Positions 1 through 9,376 are shown, counted from the first letter of the stretch. The stretch: DNA of 64,000 nucleotides from Phenylobacterium sp. (GCF_030698145.1 NZ_JAUYNW010000085.1:24017-88016); one strand, 5' to 3'. Notes: a model not told the origin generated them from the letters alone. Program-made: numbers and translations.

Positions 1-18
1 CCGCTTTTTGCGTTCCGG

Positions 19-855
19 TCAGCGGGCCTTGAAATCGGGCGGGCGCTTCTCGAGGAACGAGGTCATCCCCTCGCGGAAGTCCTGGGTGCGGATCAGCTGC
101 AGGAACTGCAGATAGACGTGGTGGACGTGGTCGTTGAACGTCTCGTTCATGCCCATCCGCATCAACCGCTTGGCAGACTGCACCGCCAGGGGCGCGTTGG
201 CGGCGATCTCGGCGGCCAGTTCGCGGGCCTTGGTCTGAAGCTCGGCGTCGGGGACCACGTGGGTCGCCAGGCCCATCTCCAGGCTCTCCTGGGCCGTGAG
301 CGTGCGGCCGGTGAAGATCAGCTCGGCGGCCTTCGACCAGCCAATCAGTCGTGGCAGGATCCAGGTGCCGCCGGACTCCGGCACCACCCCGCGCTTGACG
401 AAGGCCGCGGCCAGCTTGGCGCCCTGCGCCATCATGCGGATATCGCAGCCCATGGCGGTGTCCATGCCGTAGCCCGCGGCCGCGCCGTTGAGCGCGCAGA
501 TGGTCGGCTTGTCCATGGCGAACAGCACGGTGGGCGGGGTGTTGCGCAGGTCGAGATTGACCGAGACGTTGCTGGCTTGGCTCTCCGAGCCGATGCCCGT
601 GCCCTGGGTGGCGCCCACCAGGTCCAGGCCCGCGCAGAACGCCCGGCCGGTTCCGGTCAGGATCACCACGCGCACGGCCGGATCCTCGTTGGCCTTGATC
701 AGCAGCTCCGTCAGCAGGGCCAGCATCGGGCCGGAGATGGTGTTCAGGCGCTCGGGGCGGTTGAGGGTGATGGTGGCGATCCCGTCGGACGCCTCGTAGA
801 TCACCTCGGGGGCTTCGCGGGTCAGCTCCGCCGTCATCGTCGAAGTCTCGCTCAT
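19..855 (-). CDS. Enoyl-CoA hydratase/isomerase family protein
   Basis: A 278-residue crotonase-fold protein, expected to hydrate or isomerise an acyl-CoA in the cytoplasm. The oxyanion-hole stretch GTGRAFCAGLDL and the second conserved loop NGAAAGYGMD are present. The second catalytic glutamate is kept in VPESGGTW, but the position usually holding the first glutamate reads AAAFVKRG, so the reaction may differ from classical enoyl-CoA hydration. The ATG at 855 follows an AGGGGAAGG ribosome site. A short palindrome lies just upstream and could be an operator. The next gene upstream is divergent, so this gene starts its own transcript. The family is secure; the substrate is unknown. Confidence 0.93.
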   Translation of the reverse strand: MSETSTMTAELTREAPEVIYEASDGIATITLNRPERLNTISGPMLALLTELLIKANEDPAVRVVILTGTGRAFCAGLDLVGATQGTGIGSESQASNVSVNLDLRNTPPTVLFAMDKPTICALNGAAAGYGMDTAMGCDIRMMAQGAKLAAAFVKRGVVPESGGTWILPRLIGWSKAAELIFTGRTLTAQESLEMGLATHVVPDAELQTKARELAAEIAANAPLAVQSAKRLMRMGMNETFNDHVHHVYLQFLQLIRTQDFREGMTSFLEKRPPDFKAR

Positions 856-864
856 GGCCTTCCC

Positions 865-877
865 CTTACGTTGTAAG
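865..877. promoter_or_regulatory. Palindrome CTTAC-N3-GTAAG upstream of the hydratase gene
   Basis: A perfect 5-bp inverted repeat with a 3-bp spacer, about 10 bp upstream of the hydratase start and overlapping the edge of its ribosome site. TetR-type regulators of acyl-CoA genes often bind TTAC/GTAA-type palindromes, so an operator role is plausible, but no regulator gene lies nearby. The assignment is inference. Confidence 0.35.
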
Positions 878-920
878 CGGTCAACCTAGGCCCAGGCCGG
901 CGCAGGTCAAGGGCGGCGTA

Positions 921-950
921 TTGCCGGGCGGCCGCAATCTCGGCTATAGG
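921..950 (+). promoter_or_regulatory. Putative promoter of the leader/ACT operon
   Basis: TTGCCGG at 921-927 is followed 15 bp later by GCTATAGG at 943-950, which resembles the Caulobacter housekeeping pattern (TTGACGS, then GCTAnAWC). Transcription would begin near 957, shortly ahead of the leader ATG at 981. Read by eye. Confidence 0.5.
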
Positions 951-980
951 TCGGCTGCGAGCTTCATCATCGTGGCGGCC

Positions 981-1112
981 ATGAGCGCTTCCTTCGATCC
1001 CTGCCGGCAGACCCTGACGCGCCCCGCGGCGCGCGCGGCCGCCTGCGTCTCGAAAACCATGATGATTATTATGACCCCCATCACAGGAACGGGGCGAACG
1101 CGCGCGACCTAA
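981..1112 (+). CDS. Leader peptide of an amino-acid attenuator
   Basis: A short reading frame of 43 codons from ATG 981, or 17 codons from ATG 1059, ending with TAA at 1110-1112. Its last 17 residues read MMIIMTPITGTGRTRAT, rich in Met, Ile and Thr, with two adjacent ATT codons that are uncommon in this GC-rich sequence. The make-up recalls thr and ilv leader peptides. The frame ends 28 nt before a strong intrinsic terminator. GGAACGGGG at 1086-1094, inside the leader, can pair with CCCCGCTCC at 1143-1151, the 5' arm of that terminator, with one mismatch. That is the geometry expected when a ribosome stalled on the Ile codons allows antitermination. No clear ribosome site precedes either ATG, so the start is uncertain. 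Confidence 0.6.
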   Translation: MSASFDPCRQTLTRPAARAAACVSKTMMIIMTPITGTGRTRAT

Positions 1113-1140
1113 AACACCGCCGACGGATCGCAAGATCAGC

Positions 1141-1174
1141 AACCCCGCTCCCTTCACAGGCAGCGGGGTTTTTT
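1141..1174 (+). terminator. Intrinsic terminator / attenuator
   Basis: AACCCCGCT (1141-1149) pairs perfectly with AGCGGGGTT (1162-1170) around a 12-nt loop, followed by a run of T to 1174. It sits between the leader peptide and the first structural gene at 1220, so it would stop transcription before the operon unless the upstream GGAACGGGG segment captures its 5' arm. Confidence 0.8.
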
Positions 1175-1219
1175 ATTGCGCGCCGTCGGTCCCGACATCC
1201 ACCCAGAGGACCTTCAGCC

Positions 1220-1519
1220 ATGCCTTCCCAAGACCCCAACCTCTCCGATCCGCCCGACGCCGGTAACGCCGTGCGCGGCTTCGTCCGCGCGTTGGTCTCC
1301 CGGGCCCTGTTCGAACACACCGCCCGCCTGGAGGTGACGCTGGGCGGCGGCGGGGCGCTCGAGACCCTGCTGGCGGTGGAGCGGGCCCTGACCTGGCCGC
1401 CGGCCGGGCCGAGCCGCGAGCTGATCTGGGCCACCGAGGCCGGCGCCCTGCGGCTCAGCGCCTATGACGAGGCCGGCCGCCTGCTGCTGAAACGCGACTA
1501 TGGTGACTCACGTGGCTGA
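1220..1519 (+). CDS. Hypothetical protein of the attenuated operon
   Basis: A 99-residue soluble protein that I do not recognise. It is the first gene after the attenuator and overlaps the ACT-domain gene by 20 nt, so the two are surely co-translated. The N-terminus is Pro/Asp-rich and probably flexible. The rest alternates Leu/Glu/Arg helices with a C-terminal segment (LIWATEAGALRLSAYDEAG) that looks like beta strands. No transmembrane segment or signal peptide is visible. Third-position GC is high, supporting a real gene. By context it probably takes part in amino-acid biosynthesis control, which is inference only. Confidence 0.75.
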   Translation: MPSQDPNLSDPPDAGNAVRGFVRALVSRALFEHTARLEVTLGGGGALETLLAVERALTWPPAGPSRELIWATEAGALRLSAYDEAGRLLLKRDYGDSRG

Positions 1520-1826
1520 CGGGGCTGTGGCGCGACGCGTCTTCCTGATCGAAGCCCGCACAGGTCATGAAGGCCTCCTGCGAGTGCTGGGACGGCTGGC
1601 TGTGTGCGGCGTGCCCTTGATCGCACTGGAAGCCCGCGCCCGCGGCGATCTGGTCAACATTCGGGTCGAGGTGGGCGAGCTCGGGGCTGACAAGGCCGAA
1701 GCGGCGGTCGCGCGTTTAAGTTCCATCCCCGGCGTGGACATGGTCGGGCTGATCTGGCGGCCAGCGCCGTGCGAGCGCGCGACGCCGACTATGGAGCCGT
1801 CGAGGCGTCTGCTGGTGTCAGGCTGA
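1500..1826 (+). CDS. Small ACT-domain protein (IlvN/IlvM-like)
   Basis: A 108-residue protein that is almost entirely one ACT-like fold: strand RRVFLIEARTG, a Gly/Leu-rich helix, strand VPLIALEARARG, strand VNIRVEVG, helix and last strand VDMVGLIWR. ACT domains bind amino acids and regulate biosynthetic enzymes; short ones of this type are the regulatory subunits of acetolactate synthase. No catalytic large subunit is adjacent, so the partner must be elsewhere or the protein acts alone. The ATG at 1500 overlaps the preceding gene. The last roughly 20 residues extend past the fold and overlap a convergent gene by 38 nt. Expression is expected to follow the Ile/Thr-sensing attenuator upstream. 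Confidence 0.75.
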   Translation: MVTHVADGAVARRVFLIEARTGHEGLLRVLGRLAVCGVPLIALEARARGDLVNIRVEVGELGADKAEAAVARLSSIPGVDMVGLIWRPAPCERATPTMEPSRRLLVSG

Positions 1827-2514
1827 TCCTGGCGATATCGCGTTCGCCCAGTTCAGCCAGGCGACCCAGGAAGGTGCGGAGGAAGATCGCGACGGCGATC
1901 ATCTCTCCGGTCTCCTCCCCGGTGACCAGGGCCAGCATCTTTGGAAGCGATTGCGAGGTTCCCACCGCCCGCTCAGCGTTCTGAACCATCTCGAGCCCGA
2001 CCGCCGAGAAGACATAGATCAACCCCCCGCTGGCCAGACCCAGGCGCACAAGCGGCTTCTGACGCAGCCAGAATCGAAAGAGCCAGACGCCAAGCGTCAA
2101 GGCGACGAGCGCATAGGGGAAGACCCCGATACTGCTGAACATTCCGGCGGTGCGGTCTCCAAAGCTGTTCAGTTTCTCGTGGACCTGCGCGGCTTCATCG
2201 AGGGTCATGAAGCTGAATAGGGCGGCGAAGACCATCCAGGCGCGGGACTCGTCGGCGGCGAGGTTGGGGGTAGTCGCCAGGCGCCAGGCGACGAGAGCTG
2301 TCGCCAGCAAGGCGAGAGTCGCGCAGAAGGTCGGGAGATTGGACTCAAAAGCCATTCGGAAGAATTGGCTCGGCTCTCCGGCCCCGTCCGCCAGCGCCGT
2401 CACGACATTCGCGACGGCGAGCGCGAGTATGAGCAGCAGGTGCCAAGCGAACAGACGTCGGGCGGAAATGGTCCAGAGCAATCGCGTCATCGTCCACAAT
2501 CTTGGCGAGAGCAT
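1789..2514 (-). CDS. Uncharacterised multi-pass membrane protein
   Basis: About 241 residues with some six hydrophobic segments, for example LFAWHLLLILALAVANVVTA, FCATLALLATALVAWRL and ALVALTLGVWLFRFWL. Charged motifs sit at membrane edges: LDEAAQVHEKL and, later, GLEMVQNAE and GEETGEMIAV. Paired acidic/His residues of this sort suggest metal or proton handling, but I cannot name the family's function. An internal ATG at 2490 is an alternative start; neither has a clear ribosome site. The 3' end overlaps the convergent ACT-domain gene by 38 nt. GC looks slightly lower than in neighbours. Confidence 0.75.
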   Translation of the reverse strand: MLSPRLWTMTRLLWTISARRLFAWHLLLILALAVANVVTALADGAGEPSQFFRMAFESNLPTFCATLALLATALVAWRLATTPNLAADESRAWMVFAALFSFMTLDEAAQVHEKLNSFGDRTAGMFSSIGVFPYALVALTLGVWLFRFWLRQKPLVRLGLASGGLIYVFSAVGLEMVQNAERAVGTSQSLPKMLALVTGEETGEMIAVAIFLRTFLGRLAELGERDIARISLTPADASTAP

Positions 2515-2735
2515 CGCATTGAAGCCGAAGCGTCACAATAGGGTCACATAGGGCGTCAGTCGCTTCGCCGACGGCGCGATATCGTCCATCGCTGCGCGAG
2601 CGTCGAAGGCGCGGGAGCTCTGCGCGTCGCTTCAGGTCGGCGGGCGGCGGCCTGGAATCGCCCAGGTAAGCGTAGGATTTTCTTTACGGAAGAGATGGCA
2701 ATTGGCTTTGACCGTCATGGCGAGGCTTCGTTTCC

Positions 2736-5129
2736 GTGCTCAAGACTATTACCTGTCTAGTGACAGAACATGATCTCCGACTGGTCCTCGTCGCGGGGTT
2801 GGTTTGCTTCGGCGGCTGCTTTACGACCTTCCGTCTCTACTCTCGGATGCGAAATACATCTACGCACGGAGTGCGAGCGGCTTGGATTCTACTGACCGGC
2901 CTGGTGGCCGGCTGCTCGGTCTGGGCCACCCATTTCATCGCCATGCTCGCCTATTCGACCGGCCTCAAGGCAGGCTTCATGCCGCTTGGGACGCTCGCCT
3001 CGCTGCTGATCGCGGGGATCTTCATGGCCCTCGCCTTCGGCGCGGCCGCCTCGGCCCGCGGTGTCGGGGGCAAGGTGGCCGGCGGGGTGCTGGCGGCCCA
3101 GGGCGTGGGCGCCAGGCACTATGTCGGCATGTCGGCCTATGTGACCCAGGGGACCCTGAGCTGGGACCTGGGCCTGGTGGCGGTCTCCATGGCGCTGGGA
3201 ACCCTCGGCGGGGTCGGCGCCCTGTTCGCTGCGGGCCAGGCGCGGACCCTGCCCCGGCAACTGTTGGGCGGCCTGGTCCTCACGCTGGGCATATGCGGCC
3301 TGCACTTCACGGGAATGGGCGCCATCACGGTGCTCCCCGACGCCGGGATCGAGGTTCCGCCGCAGCTGTTGTCGTCGGTGATGATGACCCTGGCCGTCGC
3401 CCTGATCGTCAGCCTGATCATCCTGGGCGGCCTGGGCGCCGTCCTGATCGAGGGCGGGGCCAACGAGCAGGCGCTGACGCGCACCCGCCGGCTGGCCGAC
3501 GCGGCCTATGAGGGCATTGTGGTGACCCGCGCCGGCTGCATACAGGACGCCAACGCGGCCTTCTGCGCCCTGGCCTGCGCCGAGGTCGGCGACCTCATCG
3601 GCCTGCATCTCACGATCGACATGCTGACCTTCGACGACGCCGGCGGCGGCGCGGTCGACGCGCGCCGGGAGGGTCGGTTGCGGCCCCGCGACGGCGGCGT
3701 CGAGGTGCCCGTCGAGGCTTTCGCGCGCGTGCTGGAGGCGGGGGGCGATCAGAGCGACCTGATGGTCCTGGCGATCCGCGACCTGCGCGAGCGCCGCTCG
3801 GCCGAGGAGAAGATCCGCTACCTCGCCGAACATGATGGCCTCACGGGCCTCGCCAACCGCAACGTGATGCAGGCCCGGCTCAGCCAGGCCCTGGAGCAGG
3901 CGGCGACCTCGGGCGAGCGCCTGGCCGTGATCTGCGTCGACCTGGATCACTTCAAGGAGGCCAACGACCTGCACGGCCACCTGGCCGGCGACGTCATCCT
4001 GCGAGAGACCGCCAAGCGCCTGCAGCTGTCGGTGGAGGCCCCGTCCTTCGCCGCGCGCCTGGGCGGAGACGAATTCGTGATCGTCCAGATCGGCGGCGAC
4101 CAGCCGGCGGCCGCCGCTGAACTCTCGGCCACGCTGCAGGAGGTCCTCGCCCAGCCCGTGGCCTATGAGAGCCATGACCTGCCAGTGGGCGCGAGCCTGG
4201 GGGTCAGCCTCTACCCCGACGACGGTGAGACCGGCGAAGCGCTGCTGGCCAACGCCGACATGGCCCTTTATCGCGCCAAGGACGACGGCCGCGGGGGGTA
4301 TCGGTTCTTCAAGCGCGAGATGGACCAGACCATCCGCGAGCGCCGCGCCGTGGCGCGCGAACTGCGCACCGCCATCGCCGCCGACGAGCTCTTCCTGCAC
4401 TACCAGCCGTTGGCGCGCGCGGAAGACGGCGAGGTTTGCGGCTTCGAAGCCTTGGTCCGCTGGCGCCATCCGGTCCGCGGCGTGGTCGCGCCGCTCGATT
4501 TCATTCCCATCGCCGAGGAAAGCGGACTGATCCTGCCGATCGGTGAATGGGTGCTCCGCCGCGCCTGCGCGGACGCGGCCAACTGGGACAAGCCCCTGCG
4601 GATCGCGGTCAACCTTTCGCCCGTGCAGCTGCACCAGGCGAACCTGCCCAACCTGGTCCACGAGATCCTGCTGGAGACCGGCCTCTCGCCGCGCCGGCTG
4701 GAGCTGGAGATCACCGAGACCGCGCTCTTCAAGGACTTCCAGCGGGCGCTGGACAATCTGCGCCGGCTCAAGGCCCTCGGCGTGCGGATCGCCATGGACG
4801 ACTTCGGCACCGGCTTCTCATCGCTCTCGACCCTGCAGTCATTCCCCTTCGACAAGATCAAGATCGACAAGAGCTTCGTCGAGAACATCCATCGCGACGA
4901 TCGCGCCACCGCCATCGTCCGCGCGGTGCTGGGCCTGGGCCGCAGCCTGGACATCCCGGTCACCGCCGAGGGTGTCGAGACCTCCGAGCAACTGGCGTTC
5001 CTGCGCGAGGAGGCCTGCGCCGAGGTGCAGGGCTACGCCATCGGCCGACCGGCTCTGCTGGAGACCCTGGGCGGCTGGACCGATACGACGCCCGTCGTCG
5101 ACGAGCGCCGCGAGACCAACGCCGCTTAG
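2736..5129 (+). CDS. MHYT-PAS-GGDEF-EAL cyclic-di-GMP protein
   Basis: A 797-residue inner-membrane signalling protein predicted to make or break cyclic-di-GMP. The first 235 or so residues hold seven hydrophobic helices with MHYT-type repeats (WATHFIAMLAY, ARHYVGMSAY, LHFTGMGA), a proposed sensor of oxygen, CO or NO via copper. A PAS-like region follows (240-345). The GGDEF domain keeps RLGGDEF near residue 442, so diguanylate cyclase activity is possible. The EAL domain keeps FEALVRW near 570 and DDFGTGFSSL, so phosphodiesterase activity is also possible. The start is GTG 2736, with a GAGG a little far upstream. Its stop overlaps the stop of the next gene by 4 bp. It stands alone. Confidence 0.95.
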   Translation: MLKTITCLVTEHDLRLVLVAGLVCFGGCFTTFRLYSRMRNTSTHGVRAAWILLTGLVAGCSVWATHFIAMLAYSTGLKAGFMPLGTLASLLIAGIFMALAFGAAASARGVGGKVAGGVLAAQGVGARHYVGMSAYVTQGTLSWDLGLVAVSMALGTLGGVGALFAAGQARTLPRQLLGGLVLTLGICGLHFTGMGAITVLPDAGIEVPPQLLSSVMMTLAVALIVSLIILGGLGAVLIEGGANEQALTRTRRLADAAYEGIVVTRAGCIQDANAAFCALACAEVGDLIGLHLTIDMLTFDDAGGGAVDARREGRLRPRDGGVEVPVEAFARVLEAGGDQSDLMVLAIRDLRERRSAEEKIRYLAEHDGLTGLANRNVMQARLSQALEQAATSGERLAVICVDLDHFKEANDLHGHLAGDVILRETAKRLQLSVEAPSFAARLGGDEFVIVQIGGDQPAAAAELSATLQEVLAQPVAYESHDLPVGASLGVSLYPDDGETGEALLANADMALYRAKDDGRGGYRFFKREMDQTIRERRAVARELRTAIAADELFLHYQPLARAEDGEVCGFEALVRWRHPVRGVVAPLDFIPIAEESGLILPIGEWVLRRACADAANWDKPLRIAVNLSPVQLHQANLPNLVHEILLETGLSPRRLELEITETALFKDFQRALDNLRRLKALGVRIAMDDFGTGFSSLSTLQSFPFDKIKIDKSFVENIHRDDRATAIVRAVLGLGRSLDIPVTAEGVETSEQLAFLREEACAEVQGYAIGRPALLETLGGWTDTTPVVDERRETNAA

Positions 5130-5713
5130 GCCTTGGGGACCGGTCGCATCACGCGCGGGCCGATATTCTCCATTACGGCGCGGGCGTCGAAGGCGCGCGG
5201 ATCGTCCACGGGCTTGGCGCCCTTGCGCATGACGATCTCGGCGCTGGCCTCGAACTTCTCGACCGTGCGCACGTCCAGGCGGTCGGCCCAGAACGGGTCG
5301 CCCCAATAGGGGTCCCAGGTCCGCCAGCCGAAACCGCCGCCGTAATAGCGCCAGTAGGGCTGCCAGGCGCCGTAGCTCGGGCCATACCAGGGCCGGTAGA
5401 ACGGGTCGCGGTCGACATAGGTGCGGCGGTCTCGCTCGGTCTCGCGCTCGACGATCGAGAACCAGTCATAGCCCTGCTGGACCGTGAGCTCGGCGGCGCG
5501 GAACAGCAGGTAGGCCTCGACCGTGTCGCGGGAGGTCAGGCTGTTGCCGGCGAAGGTGACCTTGAAGCGGTCGGCCTCCAGCCGATGTTCCGAGAAGCCG
5601 CCCGAGATGGACTGGCCCGGAATGTTGGGTTGATAGGGGGTGGCGGTGGCGCACGCGGAGACCAGGCCCGCCAGGGCCAGGCTTGCGGCGATGGAGGCGA
5701 ACCTGCGTGTCAT
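5126..5713 (-). CDS. CC0125/CC1285-type lipoprotein
   Basis: A 195-residue exported protein. The signal peptide ends in the lipobox LVSAC, with Cys at about residue 21, so it should be lipidated. Then come the conserved PYQP and a stretch like GGFSEHRLEADRFKVTFAGN, typical of a family first named from Caulobacter proteins CC0125/CC1285. The middle is rich in Tyr, Trp, Pro and Gly (residues 100-150), likely extended. The function is not known. ATG 5713 is the start. It is convergent with the cyclic-di-GMP gene and shares TTAG with its stop. Confidence 0.85.
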   Translation of the reverse strand: MTRRFASIAASLALAGLVSACATATPYQPNIPGQSISGGFSEHRLEADRFKVTFAGNSLTSRDTVEAYLLFRAAELTVQQGYDWFSIVERETERDRRTYVDRDPFYRPWYGPSYGAWQPYWRYYGGGFGWRTWDPYWGDPFWADRLDVRTVEKFEASAEIVMRKGAKPVDDPRAFDARAVMENIGPRVMRPVPKA

Positions 5714-5797
5714 CGTTGTCGAACCTGAAAGCGTCCCTTGCGGGGATTAGTAAGGAAACACATGGGCTTAATTGTGGTTGCGCTTGGGTGCCGGCGA

Positions 5798-6430
5798 CTA
5801 TCTCGCCTTGCCCGCCATCAGGACGGCGGCGGTGAGAAGAAGCAAGCCCACCACGAAGGAAAATCCTCGTCGGAAGCGCGGCTCGCTCATCTGCATGGCC
5901 AGGGCCGCGCCGCCCAGGCCGTAGGCGCTCATGGCCAGCACGTCCATGCCGATGGTGGCTACGGCGAAGGCGGCGAGCTGGGCGGGGAGGGGCCGTTGGG
6001 GATCGAGGAACGGCGGCAGGACCGCCGTGAAGAACAGCACGGCCTTCGGATTGGTGATCTGCACGGTGAAACCATCGAGTAGGGCCGACTTGCCCTGCTT
6101 GAACGCCCCATGCTCCGGCTCGGCGTCGGACTTGAAGGCGCCCCGCAGCGCCTTGATCCCGAGCCAGGCGATATAGGCCGCGCCCGCATAGGCCAGCAGC
6201 AGGAAGACCTGCGGGAAGGCCAGGATCAAGGCGCCGAGGCCGAGCGCGGCGGCGGCGAACCAGACCAGGGTGGCCGAATTCATGCCCACGACGCCGGTCA
6301 GGGCCGCGGCGGGGCCCTTCTGCGCCCCGGTGGCGATGGCGAACAGGTTGGCCGGGCCGGGCGTGACCGCCATGACGGCCATCACGCCCAGGAAGGTGGC
6401 GTAGCGCGCGGGATCGACGGGAAGGTCCAT
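5798..6430 (-). CDS. LysE/RhtB-family amino-acid exporter
   Basis: A 210-residue membrane protein of the LysE superfamily, expected to export amino acids or their analogues across the inner membrane. It shows the N-terminal family signature VTPGPANLFAIATGAQKG and the AYIAWLGIKALRG segment after TM3, with about six TM helices and the usual family length. ATG at 6430. It is divergent from the TauE/SafE gene, about 115 bp away. Substrate not determinable. Confidence 0.92.
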   Translation of the reverse strand: MDLPVDPARYATFLGVMAVMAVTPGPANLFAIATGAQKGPAAALTGVVGMNSATLVWFAAAALGLGALILAFPQVFLLLAYAGAAYIAWLGIKALRGAFKSDAEPEHGAFKQGKSALLDGFTVQITNPKAVLFFTAVLPPFLDPQRPLPAQLAAFAVATIGMDVLAMSAYGLGGAALAMQMSEPRFRRGFSFVVGLLLLTAAVLMAGKAR

Positions 6431-6545
6431 GGGTGCGTCGCGATCTTTTGGGGGGAGAGATTCAGGGATGCTGGCGCCGCCCTCAGGTAATCCCCATTGC
6501 CCGGGTTCGGAAGACCTGCGACCTCCCAGTTCGAACGGGGGGACG

Positions 6546-7316
6546 ATGGGTCCGGAATTCTGGTTGTTCGCCGCGGTCGGCTTCGCGGCTCAGCTCGTCG
6601 ACGGCGCCCTGGGCATGGCCTATGGCGTGGTCTCGACCACCGTCCTGCTGGCCAATGGCGTGCCGCCCGCGGCGGCCTCGGCCAGTGTGCACGCAGCCAA
6701 GGTGTTCACTGGCGCGGCCTCGGCCGTCTCGCACATCGCTCACCGCAACGTCGACTGGCGGCTGCTGCTGTTGTTGTCCCTGGGCGGCGTCCTGGGCGGG
6801 ATCGTCGGCACCTTCGTCCTCACCTCGGTCGATGGCGAGATGATCAAACCCTATGTGGTCGGTTGGCTGGGCCTGATGGGGATCGTCATCCTCTACCGCG
6901 CCTATAAGGGGTCGCGGCCCAAGGCGTTCTCCTGGAAGTCGCCATTTCCGCTCGGCCTGGTCGGCGGGTTCTTCGACGCCGTGGGCGGCGGGGGGTGGGG
7001 GCCGGTGGTCACCTCGACCCTGCTGGGGAGCGGCGCTGAGCCGCGCAAGGCCATCGGCACCACCAACGCCGCGGAGGCCTTCGTCGCCGCGGCGATCTCG
7101 GCGACCTTCCTGGCGGCCCTGGTCAGCGGCCACTGGGATTCCGGCGGCCTGAAACAGTACCTGTGGTCGGTGCTGGGCTTGATCGGCGGCGGGATCATCG
7201 CCGCGCCCATCGCCGGCTGGATGGTCAAGATCCTGCCGCTGCGGGCCCTGACCTGGATCGTCGGCCTGCTGGTGACCGGCCTGGCGATCTGGCAGGGCGT
7301 CGTCCTGCTGCTTTAG
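6546..7316 (+). CDS. TauE/SafE-family sulfite/anion exporter
   Basis: A 256-residue membrane protein with the two half-repeats of the TauE/SafE family: an early LVDGALGMAYGVVSTTVLLANG and a later FFDAVGGGGWGPVVTSTLLGSG, each followed by a conserved small-residue helix. The family moves sulfite, sulfoacetate or other anions out of the cell. ATG 6546 is chosen because GGGGGGACG precedes it directly and TM1 starts at once; an in-frame ATG at 6429 would add a charged, non-membrane stretch and overlap the divergent LysE gene. Confidence 0.9.
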   Translation: MGPEFWLFAAVGFAAQLVDGALGMAYGVVSTTVLLANGVPPAAASASVHAAKVFTGAASAVSHIAHRNVDWRLLLLLSLGGVLGGIVGTFVLTSVDGEMIKPYVVGWLGLMGIVILYRAYKGSRPKAFSWKSPFPLGLVGGFFDAVGGGGWGPVVTSTLLGSGAEPRKAIGTTNAAEAFVAAAISATFLAALVSGHWDSGGLKQYLWSVLGLIGGGIIAAPIAGWMVKILPLRALTWIVGLLVTGLAIWQGVVLLL

Positions 7317-7395
7317 CCGACGCCCGCGATGCTGCGCGGCGACGCGGTCGCCGTGGCGCTTGTGGTCCGCCACCGTCCTGAATTGAGACGCGACC

Positions 7396-7800
7396 CTAGG
7401 CGCCGACCACGGCGATCGACCAGATGATCCGTCCCAGAGCGCCGAACAGCAGGATGGCGGTGGCGGCCATCTGGATCATGAAGCCGGCCTCGCGCTTGCC
7501 TGGGTCGACGTAGTAGCCCAGCGCATAGATGATCCGCCCCACGATCCACAGCACGCCCAGTCCGGCGGCGACCAGGTCGTTCCAATAGATGGCGAACAGC
7601 CAGAGGCTCGCCAGGAAGATCGGCAGCCACTCGAGCGTGTTGTAGTGGACCCGAATGGCGCGCTCGAGCACGGGATCTCCGGTCATGGCCGGGGCGGCGA
7701 TCCCGGTCTTGCTGCGCGCCTGGCCGACGCGGATCGCCATCCAGAAATAGGTGAGAAGCGCGGCGATGGTGACGAGCGCCACATAGCTGTGCGGTTGCAT
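7396..7800 (-). CDS. MAPEG-family membrane protein
   Basis: A 134-residue protein with four TM helices and the MAPEG pattern: ERAIRVHYNTLEWLPIFLASLW in the second helix region and GRIIYALGYYVDPGKREAGF before the last. Eukaryotic relatives handle glutathione and eicosanoids; bacterial members are mostly uncharacterised. ATG 7800 is preferred over TTG 7812, as GGGGAAC lies just before it. Confidence 0.88.
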   Translation of the reverse strand: MQPHSYVALVTIAALLTYFWMAIRVGQARSKTGIAAPAMTGDPVLERAIRVHYNTLEWLPIFLASLWLFAIYWNDLVAAGLGVLWIVGRIIYALGYYVDPGKREAGFMIQMAATAILLFGALGRIIWSIAVVGA

Positions 7801-7934
7801 GGAGTTCCCCAATGACGATCGGCGGTCGTTCCGCCGTTACGGCGCAGCTTGGCATGGCGGAAGGCCGGGAGGGAACAAATCCGCCAGGTCCAGGCGTTCT
7901 TAGGGTCGGTCCACGGAAGGTTGGGAGACCCGCC

Positions 7935-8137
7935 ATGCAGGTCGAGTCCGAAGCTATCTCCGACATCCGCTACGACGAAGAGCGCGCGAAGCTGTTCGTC
8001 ACGTTCCACGACGGGGACGCCTACGTCTATGTGGGCGTGCCCGGCGAGGTGCACCGCAGCTTCGTCGACGCCGACTCGAAAGGCCGGTACTTCGCCTTCG
8101 AGATCCGCGACCAGTACCCCTACAACAAATTGACGGC

Positions 8138-8141
<4 letters not shown>
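7935..8141 (+). CDS. KTSC-domain small protein
   Basis: A 68-residue protein covered by one KTSC domain, with the pattern [20 protein letters not shown], then [10 protein letters not shown] and [11 protein letters not shown]. The domain is a small fold sometimes fused to lysyl-tRNA synthetases; its role alone is unclear. ATG 7935 follows GGGAGA. The longer frame back to 7812 has no ribosome site and would overlap the divergent MAPEG 5' end. The stop shares TTAG with the convergent argG stop. Confidence 0.8.

Positions 8142-9376
<1,235 letters not shown>

Noticed and set aside
852..1157. A 101-codon minus-strand frame upstream of the hydratase gene
   Set aside because: The product is a low-complexity Arg/Gly/Ala string with no family features. 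It overlaps the leader/attenuator signals on the plus strand.
2889..4661. A 590-codon minus-strand frame opposite the GGDEF-EAL gene
   Set aside because: Shadow frame; GGDEF, EAL and DDFGTG motifs are all on the plus strand.
6429..6545. Longer N-terminus for the TauE/SafE protein
   Set aside because: The 39 extra residues are not membrane-like, overlap the divergent gene's start and lack a ribosome site. ATG 6546 has a good one.
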